Origin: Ophiothrix spiculata
Lineage: Eukaryota > Echinodermata > Ophiuroidea > Amphilepidida > Ophiotrichidae
Strand: one strand, 5' to 3'
Assembly (NCBI GenBank): GCA_000969725.1
Contig: JXSR01S003769.1
Length of the DNA: 24,881 bases
In this document: piece by piece, positions 16,718 through 24,089 of the stretch
How the letters are laid out: every line of letters begins with the position of its first letter
How positions within the stretch are numbered: position 1 is the first letter of the stretch
The notes under the pieces: generated by a model
The model's input: only the letters and a program-made list of their open reading frames with translations
Databases searched by the model: none
What the model was told of the DNA's origin: nothing
Program-made: the position numbers and the translations under genes

Positions 16718-16790
16718 GTGTCTCTATCGATTTGATTGACAGCTAGAAGAATAAGAAGATTTCCTGTCTCTACCGCCTTGTCAAAAACAA
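16718..16790. repeat. 73-bp inverted duplication, right arm
   Basis: Reverse complement of 16124-16196 (72 of 73 positions). Its last part, CTCTACCGCCTTGT (16768-16781), is also found at 17534-17547 on the far side of the second LINE copy and is the likely LINE target-site duplication. The arm therefore borders, and by 9 bases overlaps, the LINE 3' tail. Confidence 0.85.
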
Positions 16791-17533
16791 GCGTTTGTTT
16801 GTTTGTTTGTTATTTATTCAGCATATGTGGTACAAAGATGAAAACATTAAATATTAACAAAACATACAAAATATCATTATCAAAATAACAACTTCCCTGA
16901 AAAGGCTTTAAAAAACATACAAAAGCAAATATTTTAAATCAGTACCAAAACCAGCATATGCTAGGATGGCCCATAAAGTCTGGCTACTCTTGCAGACTTA
17001 TTTCCAATGGGGTCCAACAAAAAAGAGGCAAAGGTGCCTGATCCAAACAAGAGCAAAAGTATGGACAACCAGGGGAAATAGGTTTAAACAAAAGCAGCCA
17101 GATCTTGGGCCTTTGAGCAGCTAGCAAGATGGGTCTTAACAGCCTGTTTGAAACTCAGCTTGTTGGGAATCTGTTTTATATTGTCTGGAAGCGAATTCCA
17201 GTCAATAATGGAATTGTAGAAAAAAGATTTTGAGGTTTGACCCTTGACCCTTGGGACCCAAAAGTTCAAACGGTTGGCTCTGGTGCCATGAGAATGTATT
17301 TCAGAAGTACGTAAAAAGAACTGGCTTAGGTAAGGAGGGGCAGTGGAGTAAAAGACGCTATGAACATGTTTAAGCCTTAGTTGCCGGGTCCTGTTTTGAA
17401 TGTCCAAAAGCTTGAGGGACTGAAACTGCTCTTGACCAACATGCTTTCTGGGAAGCAATTCAAGAATAAATCTAACCATTTTATTTTGGATGACTTGGAG
17501 TTTTTGTTGGTACTTCTTTGTTAGCCCAGCGTG
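16782..17533 (-). mobile_element. 5'-truncated LINE copy 2, same family as copy 1, with 14-bp target duplication
   Basis: Read on the minus strand it has the C-terminal RT region (17533-17084), a 3' UTR with GACCCCATTGGAAATAAG, and a CAAA tail seen on the plus strand as GTTTGTTTGTTTGTTTGTTA at 16793-16812. CTCTACCGCCTTGT flanks it on both sides (16768-16781, 17534-17547). It is shorter than copy 1, starting at the residues GLTKKYQQKLQ that match SKKYKQKLQ there. Confidence 0.85.
17084..17533 (-). CDS. LINE reverse transcriptase C-terminal fragment, copy 2
   Basis: About 150 codons, with no start of its own (the frame begins in flanking DNA at about 17578). The order of motifs follows copy 1: KYQQKLQVIQNKMVRFILEL, HVGQ, RQLRL, PYLSQFF, HSHGTR, VPRVKG, SFFYNSIIDWNSLPDNIK, then FKQAVKTHL. 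It lacks all catalytic motifs and is a dead fragment with an intact frame. Protein similarity to copy 1 is clear but far from identical, so the two come from different source elements of one family. Confidence 0.85.
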   Translation of the reverse strand, partial: HAGLTKKYQQKLQVIQNKMVRFILELLPRKHVGQEQFQSLKLLDIQNRTRQLRLKHVHSVFYSTAPPYLSQFFLRTSEIHSHGTRANRLNFWVPRVKGQTSKSFFYNSIIDWNSLPDNIKQIPNKLSFKQAVKTHLASCSKAQDLAAFV

Positions 17534-17783
17534 CTCTACCGCCTTGTTGTTTTTGATGCTCTGGAAGTTTATTGTCAAGATCTTGAGTGACTTTTTGTAG
17601 CTGCAGATGCTCAGTATTTCTCAATATTTGCAGCCCGGATGGGCAGACATGTTACCAACTACAACTACCCCTGTGTTTCTAATCGTATGCCTCGATGCAA
17701 AGATATACGTAAAATTTTCATTCCAAAGTCTCAACGGTGGACGAAATAAGCCCCATTTGTTTTTCAACAAATTACGGTGTCAC

Positions 17784-17980
17784 CATAGATTTTAGAACAC
17801 AATTTATAGACCATATCGATAAGGGTAAATCCACAGAATCGGACGGGGAACGGAACTCAGAGCGAGAGCAAGTAGTGTGTTTATCATACTTGGCCTCGTT
17901 CTGAGTTCCGATTCCCTGTCTGGTTCTGTGGATTTACCCCATCAACGGCGGGATTATGTCAATTATCGATATGGCCTATG
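17784..17980. mobile_element. palindromic MITE, 197 bp
   Basis: Nearly the whole element folds back. GGGTAAATCCACAGAA (17823-17838) pairs with TTCTGTGGATTTACCC (17924-17939), CGGAACTCAGAGCGAG (17851-17866) pairs with 17895-17910, and CCATATCGAT pairs with ATCGATATGG near the ends. The flanks share GTGTCAC (17777-17783 and 17981-17987). The CATAGATTT start resembles the end of the element at 8484. The arms differ by two unpaired insertions of about 15-20 bases. No coding frame. Confidence 0.8.
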
Positions 17981-17987
17981 GTGTCAC

Positions 17988-19157
17988 TTCATAGCTTCCG
18001 TATTTTATACCACCAGCCGATACCAATCAATTAGTGTTTAAAACAAAGTACCTAAATTAGATCATGTCATAAACAGTAAATCGTCTCAGAGTTCCATTGT
18101 ATTCAAATTAGATTACTTTTAAATATGTTTTCAATAGTTTAATGACAAAACGTTGATATGAAAAATTGTTACAGGAAAGCTTTTACATTTTTACCACTTC
18201 TTGAGAAATATATCTACAGTCTAGAAACAATGAAAACAAAAGTCAAATACCACCGGCCAAGATGATAAATGGACAGTGAAAGCAAGGAAATTACGATGGA
18301 TTTATCAGAGATAGAACGAGGAATTCTCCTCATATTGAAGCCGATTTTGTGGATTTGTTAACGGTAAGTATTAATTATTTGTTGTTTTATTATTATCGCT
18401 TATTATTTCCAACTCAAAGTGATTTTGTCAAAATTTTGAAACACATCTTTAAGCGCAACAGGTGTCACACGACTCGATACGGCCACAGCTGGTAAACAAT
18501 AAAAATATCTCGCCTTTTTATGGTAAAATTGAACATTCAGGAGCTATTCTTAGCAATTTAAATCCATGTTTTAGAACCCTGACTTTTCCTCTTTTTAATT
18601 GTTGTTTGCTTGTTGCATTTCCCTCAAAATTTAAAAAGTAAATAGTGACGGAAATCTAGCTGGCAGCGGTTGTAAATTTGCCCGATATTGTAAAGCGTCC
18701 GTGACGACCGTTCATTCATACAGCGGAGATCGATGCATAGCTGAGGCCATTTTTCGCATGACTCATCCTTCACAGCTGACTACTACAGGATACACCTAGT
18801 AACATTTTTAGTTTAATTGTGAATAAAAGGTGAAAATATCAAATGTTTCAATTTTAAAGGACATTTATTTAAAAAAAAATTGTCAAATTTTTTGAAATTT
18901 CATAATCAACTTTTTTATAGTCATCAAAATGGTCATAGCCTTAGGCCTGGCTGGGACTTTCCGCTATTCCGAGTAATTTTCTACCCGGGTTCCCGACTTG
19001 TTTTCCAGTCGGGTACCTGACCGTATTGATAATTGAGCATTTACAACACAGAATCCATCTCACTCAGTGCTTGATTTTACACTTGCATCTAAAGGCCTAT
19101 AAAAATATGCAAGTACTTTTTTCTTGGTGCAAGATTTTCTACCTACTTGCACAGCCT
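17988..19157. other. non-coding stretch with one exon-like segment
   Basis: No gene can be assigned. Around 18287-18363 one plus-strand frame reads like protein (GNYDGFIRDRTRN, then SPHIEADFVDLLT) and stops at a strong donor ACG|GTAAGT (18364). There is no good polypyrimidine acceptor before it, and an ATG in another frame at 18269 ends before the donor. It may be an exon of an unknown gene, a 5'UTR exon of the PDZ gene downstream, or chance. The rest is AT-rich. Confidence 0.3.
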
Positions 19158-19191
19158 AAGTCACTTGCACCTAGCTAGGTGCAAGTGACTT
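19158..19191. repeat. 34-bp perfect palindrome in a TTGCA-rich patch
   Basis: The half-site AAGTCACTTGCACCTAG is followed immediately by its exact reverse complement, without a loop. The surrounding 110 bases hold four further ACTTGCA/TGCAAGT-like motifs (about 19081, 19108, 19128, 19145). The function is unknown; it could be the core of a foldback element or a dimeric binding site. Confidence 0.75.
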
Positions 19192-19956
19192 TAATTTGCA
19201 GTCACTATGTCTATGTGTGATGCTGAGTATAATTTGCCCAAAACAATGTTGAAATATCTATTTTTTTTCTTCCATGTAACTCAAGCCATTTTGTGAATTT
19301 GTGTCTATTACTTACCTCACTGTGTGGAATCCACGCTTTAGAAAGCGTGCGATTTGAAAAACGGGAAAAAATAAAAGGGTACGTTTTTAATTTTTTCCGT
19401 ATAATGCGTGTTTTATGTAAAATGCGTACACTGAAATTAAAAAGCGTGGCACTCAAGGTAATTTTTAACCGACGGCACCGACGGCAAATGCCTTGCCGCG
19501 ATGCCCAGAAAAACACAAAAGTACCGACGGCACATATGCCGTGCCCTTTTATATGGTTGCCGTAGTGCCCTTTTCTTGAAAAAAGAAAGAAAAAAAGAAC
19601 AATTCGGAGACAAATCATGTGAACCCATGATGTTGTTTGAAAGGAAACATTCCCAAAATTTAATCCAAAATGTTTAAGGCCATGCGTCGTAAGCTGGCAC
19701 CAATTTGCGTTGCGCAGTGATTTTTGGAGTATTTTGCACCTTTCAAGTTTGAAATTTTGATAACTTTTTAACTAAATACCCCACCCTATCAAAAGTATAC
19801 ATTTTCTTAAAGGAAATTGAACAAGGAATCCAAATATGACATTGATAAAAGTGTAGGGGGTAGGGTTAAGATGTCAGCTTTGAGAATATTTGGATTTTTT
19901 CTTAAAATTTTCATTTTCTTCTATCATTGCATATCACCAGACCCTCTACTGCTACC
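19192..19956. other. non-coding stretch
   Basis: No gene recognised. Three copies of ACCGACGGCA-type sequence at about 19469-19535, with a self-complementary GGCACATATGCC patch at 19528. The open frames on both strands at 19211-19628 overlap each other and resemble no known family. The stretch 19680-19956 has a conserved-looking but unidentified repeat composition. Confidence 0.4.
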
Positions 19957-20372
19957 AAAAGTTATATAGTCAATTTATGAAGATGCCATCCGGAAAAGTG
20001 CAACACCACCACCTTTTTCCTAGTGTCAGTTTCAGACGCACGACCTTAATTAAACGCCTTGCATGTTTACAATACTTTAATTCACCATTTGTTGCCACGA
20101 AATTGCGAACAAATCTAGTTAAAAGTCGCCGCGGTTAAGTTCCGAGAACTGGTGCCGTCAATGTAAAGGCGGGATATCCTGTGGACTATATGGATGTTCA
20201 ATGGCGCCGCCCTGAACGTAGATATCACGTTGTTTACACGAACAGGGCAGTAAAATATTCGCCAGAGAAACAAAGTTGTGTTGATTATACGACTTAATAT
20301 ATTTAATAAACGGGGTTTGAAGACAATATTTTGACCACATGTTATTTTTGTAAGTCATAAATTGTATACAAA
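19957..20372. repeat. 0.4-kb direct repeat, copy 1 (416 bp)
   Basis: Almost identical to 20665-21070 and in the same orientation. It runs from AAAAGTTATATAGTCAATTT to TAAATTGTATACAAA. The only large difference is a 10-base segment (TTGCCACGAA near 20091-20102) absent from copy 2. It contains a GC-richer core (GTCGCCGCGGTTAAG, GGCGCCGCCCTGAACG). The open frames in it are short and unrecognised. Confidence 0.92.
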
Positions 20373-20664
20373 TAAGTAGCTAGATGGTTTACCTTTAAAA
20401 TAAGACCAAAATGATGAGTTTGTGTCACTCCTATGTAAAATTATTAAAGTTTGACTAATGAGAGGTAAATGTAGTAAGCCCCATGGACTTTGTATGGCCC
20501 GCTTCCGCCACCTCCGCTTCCGCCACCTCCACCACCCTTGGTGCTCCAGAAACAAAGGCACATAACTTTACCACCCACAATTCTATACTAATGATTTTCA
20601 CACCACACAAAGGTGCATGTTTTAGCTTTAAAAAGACACCAAAATTATATAGCTTATGTAGTTA
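20373..20664. other. spacer between the direct repeats
   Basis: 292 bases with a 15-bp unit CGCTTCCGCCACCTC in two tandem copies (about 20501-20530) followed by a CCACCACCC tail. AATTATATAGCTTATG at 20643 resembles the start of the repeat. No gene. Confidence 0.6.
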
Positions 20665-21070
20665 AAAAGTTATATAGTCAATTTATGAAGATGCCATCCG
20701 GAAAAGTGCAACACCACCACCTTTTTCCTAGTGTCAGTTTCAGACGCACGACCTTAATTAAACGCCTTGCATGTTTACAATACTTTAATTCACCATTTGA
20801 TTGCGAACAAATCTAGTTAAAAGTCGCCGCGGTTAAGTTCCGAGAACTGGTGCCGTCAATGTAAAGGCGGGATATCCTGTGGACTATATGGATGTTCAAT
20901 GGCGCCGCCCTGAACGTAGATATCACGTTGTTTACACGAACAGGGCAGTAAAATATTCGCCAGAGAAACAAAGTTGTGTTGATTATACGACTTAATATAT
21001 TTAATAAACGGGGTTTGAAGACAATATTTTGACCACATGTTATTTTTGTAAGTCATAAATTGTATACAAA
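20665..21070. repeat. 0.4-kb direct repeat, copy 2 (406 bp)
   Basis: Second copy of 19957-20372, offset 708 bases at the start and 698 at the end. Its right border runs into TTCGCCAGGAAACATAG, which echoes the internal TTCGCCAGAGAAACAAAG of the repeat itself, so the duplication junction may have used that similarity. Confidence 0.92.
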
Positions 21071-22549
21071 TTCGCCAGGAAACATAGTTTATTACAGGTG
21101 CAAAATTCAACAGTCATATATACAGCCATGACGGTTAAACTAACGTGTGTGTTTTTTATTCGTTTAAATGGTTATGCAATTAGCCGTAAACTCCCAGGCC
21201 TAATAATATTGTTATAATGTTAATATAAAATAGGTCATTATACATGTTATATCAACAAAAAGTTGTAGAATAAAGCAGGGAATAAAGATTCATTATGGTG
21301 TTTTATTAATAATAATTATTATAATCATGCAAGTTAAAAGTTAGGCTAAAAAACCCTGGTGAAAATAAAAAGAATGCAAGGCAAAATTGATACAATATAA
21401 AGGGTGCAAGGCTAAAAAGGGTGTTATTTTCACTTTTTAATAAAAAGGGTGCCTGGGTAAAAAGGGTGCAAAAGGGTGTCACTCCACACCCATTCCACAC
21501 AGTGTTACCTAGCCCGAGTTAGCAACAGACTTCAAATTTTTTATCGTATTTTTTAGGTAAATTAGAATCCGCTGCGCGGAGGGCTGGGGGACCAGCTATT
21601 ACTTACCATGAAAGACAAACACTGTAATTTACGTATTTAAATGGGATTTTATAGAAATAGATTAAACTGTACATTAAAATTTGGAAAATGTTCCGTATAC
21701 TGAAAATAAAAACCATTTTTCATCAATTTGGTTGTGATAATTATAATGTTTATTCCGATCAGATGATCTATGATGTTATAACTTTTTGATCAAAAATTCT
21801 ATGATTTTATTGTCCATTCCGGGTAATCGGTTGGCAGATTTTTTTTTTAAGGTGGGCCTTTTTTGCATTATCTTTTTGTAAAAATAGTCAAACTAACTAA
21901 AAACAGCATGGTTTATTTAATTCATTTGTTTTTGTAACGGCTACACCTTACGCCTAAAAGTAGGCCAATACAAAAGCATTTTTCCTGCAGAATTAAAAAA
22001 TGCAACTTCAAATGACAAGGGGTGTATTTAAACACAGAGGAGTTTAAATGTACATGTACCAGAAAATTACCAGAAATGTTTCAAAATTTTCAAATTTTTT
22101 TGAAGAATGTATTTCTGACATTTGGTTGGCCTACATAAACTTTAAGTTGCATTTGAATTCTTCAGAAACACAACTATCTATGTCCGACAAATTTAGGTTC
22201 CTTTTAAGTTCAGCATACTTTGTGCAAAGGTCTTTTTTAATTTCAGATTTTTGTTAAATTTAAAAGCTTTCTAGAGATGTAAAACTTTTCCTAGGGTAGA
22301 GTGAATACTTTTCAAGTTACGACATTTTAGGCCTAAATGTACGGAGGTGCATTTTCCTGGAATTTTGACTTGTGGCGCGCAGCCAGACTAATTAATAACA
22401 CAAAAAACACAAAATAAAGAATATATGCAAATAACATGAGTTGCATTATTTTATTTAGGCCAAGTAAAAAATTCAATATTAGTTTTCTCGTCTTCGCCCG
22501 CACGCATGCGTTTTTGCTGGGCACGTCGTAAAAGGTTTTTTTACTTTTT
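21071..22549. other. non-coding stretch, no gene seen
   Basis: About 1.5 kb of AT-rich sequence. In 21350-21480 the motif AAAAGGGTGC recurs five or so times in degenerate tandem form. Open frames at 21306-21500, 22048-22257 and 22333-22524 are short, low-complexity and unrecognised. A run of 15 C lies at 22550-22564, next to the broken end of the gypsy fragment. Confidence 0.5.
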
Positions 22550-22577
22550 CCCCCCCCCCCCCCCGAAATTTCACAAT

Positions 22578-22805
22578 CTACTTTATTCCATCATCTTTCA
22601 ATACAGCTGCTTTATTCTCAAAAGATCTGGACTTTTCGATGGCTTCTTTGCCTGCTATATTCAGTAAGATATAGGCTTTCTCCTTGTTAGATTTGCTTCC
22701 ATTGGCAGCTTCAACAAAAATATCGAAGTCCTCCTCAAACATACGCCAATTTTCAGCGACATTACCGCTAAACTATAGCTGGTCTGGTTTCCTGAATTCA
22801 GCCAT
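22578..22805 (-). pseudogene. Ty3/gypsy (mag/SURL-like) gag N-terminus, broken
   Basis: Minus-strand frame from an ATG at 22805. MAEFRKPDQL is followed by an in-frame TAG (22775-22773), and the same frame continues with FSGNVAENWRMFEEDFDIF, KAYILLNIAGKEAIE, ending at TAG 22580-22578. The pattern (Met-Ala-Glu, Phe-Ser-Gly-Asn, Asn-Trp, Phe-(x)4-Asp-(I/F), Leu-Leu-Asn-(x)-Ala-Gly) is typical of the gag N-terminal domain of mag-clade gypsy elements. Everything after about 76 codons is missing, so it is a dead remnant. It lies 18 bases after the primer-binding site, as in an intact element. Confidence 0.8.
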
Positions 22806-22823
22806 TTGGAAGTTAGATATTCA

Positions 22824-22841
22824 ATCCCACTTCTGACACCA
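22824..22841 (-). other. LTR-retrotransposon primer-binding site
   Basis: TGGTGTCAGAAGTGGGAT on the minus strand directly follows an LTR end CTACTTTCA. This TGGTGTCAGAAGTGG type of site, complementary to the 3' end of a host tRNA (commonly tRNA-Leu in this group, from family knowledge), is found in echinoid SURL and related mag-clade gypsy elements. It is followed by the gag start. Confidence 0.8.
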
Positions 22842-23180
22842 TGAAAGTAGTTAGATTGAATCAGGAAGACACTAGATTATACGATATAAATACACTCGGG
22901 AAGGGGTCCACCGAGAGCTTGAAGTTCGGACCTGTAGAGACAACCAGTGTAAGTCTAGCCGGCAGGTATTATACAGTTTTATATGTAGCTGCCTTTAGTG
23001 GAAGTTTATACTTTTTATAGTACTTTGTGTCTCAGCTAATTTGAATGCAAATCCATTTTCAACTTTTCAACTATTTTCAGACATATTTGAAGTAAAAAAA
23101 AAATAGCTTCAATGTGCAAGTTTCTTCATTTATATATATTTCTAAAATGGCTCCATTGCGCGCCATTAGCTTACAGTTTA
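22842..23180 (-). mobile_element. 5' LTR of the gypsy remnant (outer border uncertain)
   Basis: The inner border at 22842 is fixed by the primer-binding site and the terminal CA. On the minus strand there is a TATA-like CTATAAAAAGTATAAAC near 23003-23021, about 170 bases before the LTR end. The outer border is a guess: TGTAAGCTAATGG near 23176 is one candidate. The partner LTR is not in the window, so length and age cannot be measured. It is antisense to, and about 60-400 bases upstream of, the first coding exon of the PDZ gene. Confidence 0.5.
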
Positions 23181-23235
23181 GCTAGTACGCTGTGATTGGT
23201 AAAAATTAACAATTTTTTGTTAACTTTTTTTTCAG

Positions 23236-23987
23236 TTTGGTGACATCACCACTCATCCACAATGCCAATCAAAGTGTCATCAAGATCCTCCCGTAGCTCC
23301 AGCTCACGGCCCACGTCCAAGCCTCCATCAAAACCTATTCCATCAACGGCCAACTCAAGAACTTCAGCCAACACCATGGCAACAAACAACTCATCACCTC
23401 CCAAATACTATAAAAGACCACCATTACCGATGCCACTCAATAATAAAGATTGGCCGGAGGCGTTTGGGTTCACAATAGCCGGAGATTCTCCGTGTTATAT
23501 AATCTCGGTTGATCCTGGCACCCATGCTCATAACGCAGGACTACAACCAGGAGATCAACTCGTGGAATTACACAACCGAAATGTGACTCAATTTCCCGCC
23601 AATGCTGTCAAAAGCTTAGCTCAACAGTGTTCTAGTACTCCTCCAAGTATTGTTGTCGTTTCCTGTGTAAAAACTTGCGATCTCGTACGAGATAAAAATG
23701 GACGGTACGGAATGACGTTAATCGGTTCTGGTCCGGTGTATGTGGAGATTGTAGAACCACAAAGTCCGGCCGATAGGGCTGGTATGAAATCAGGAGATAT
23801 GGTGCTTGAAATTAATGGACTTCAAATAAGACATTCAGATGATGCGAAGATTTTTGTGTATGGATCTAGTCGTCTTAGAATGGTTATTATTCCGGGTGCG
23901 GGACACCAATCTGTAAGGAAAATAGCAGAAAAGTTTCAGCAGCAAGCTAAGCAGAGAGCAGTGAGAGCTGAGGGCTTCTTCAGAAAG
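23236..23987 (+). CDS. Two-PDZ scaffold protein, first coding exon (delphilin/GRID2IP-like); CDS 23262-23987
   Basis: The exon starts after a strong acceptor (T-run, TTCAG at 23231-23235). The ATG is at 23262; an in-frame TGA at 23241 supports this start and implies an upstream 5'UTR exon. The 242 codons end at donor AGAAAG|GTAAGT (phase 0). Residues 1-60 are a Ser/Pro-rich basic tail. PDZ1 spans about 63-134 (carboxylate-binding loop FGFT at 68-71, AGLQPGDQLVE). PDZ2 spans about 138-211 (loop YGMTL, AGMKSGDMVLEINGL). Residues 215-242 look like a charged helix. The WPE-FGF..G..PCY start of PDZ1 and the PDZ pair fit delphilin, a postsynaptic scaffold that in vertebrates continues into an FH2 domain. 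Here that would lie to the right of the window. RGS12- or ARHGEF11-type PDZ proteins are alternatives. Confidence 0.75.
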
Positions 23988-24089
23988 GTAAGTTACAATT
24001 ACCAATCTGTTAGGAAAATAGCAGAAAAGTTTCAGCTGCAAGCAAAGCAGAGAGCAGTGAGAGCTGAGGGCTTCTTCAGTTACAATTTA
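23905..24089 (+). repeat. 96-bp tandem duplication of the PDZ exon end into the intron
   Basis: Copy 1 runs 23905-24000 and copy 2 24001-24089, both starting ACCAATCTGT. Over the first 79 bases there are three substitutions (two silent, one changing Gln to Leu). Copy 2 then lacks the nine bases AAAGGTAAG that hold the splice donor in copy 1, and similarity resumes at TTACAATT. The offset is 96 bases, a multiple of three, so the frame stays open through the donor and the whole second copy to TAA at 24105-24107. Confidence 0.92.

Noticed and set aside
19211-19618. 135-codon minus-strand open frame
   Set aside because: A plus-strand frame overlaps it fully, composition is low complexity at both ends, no family recognised.
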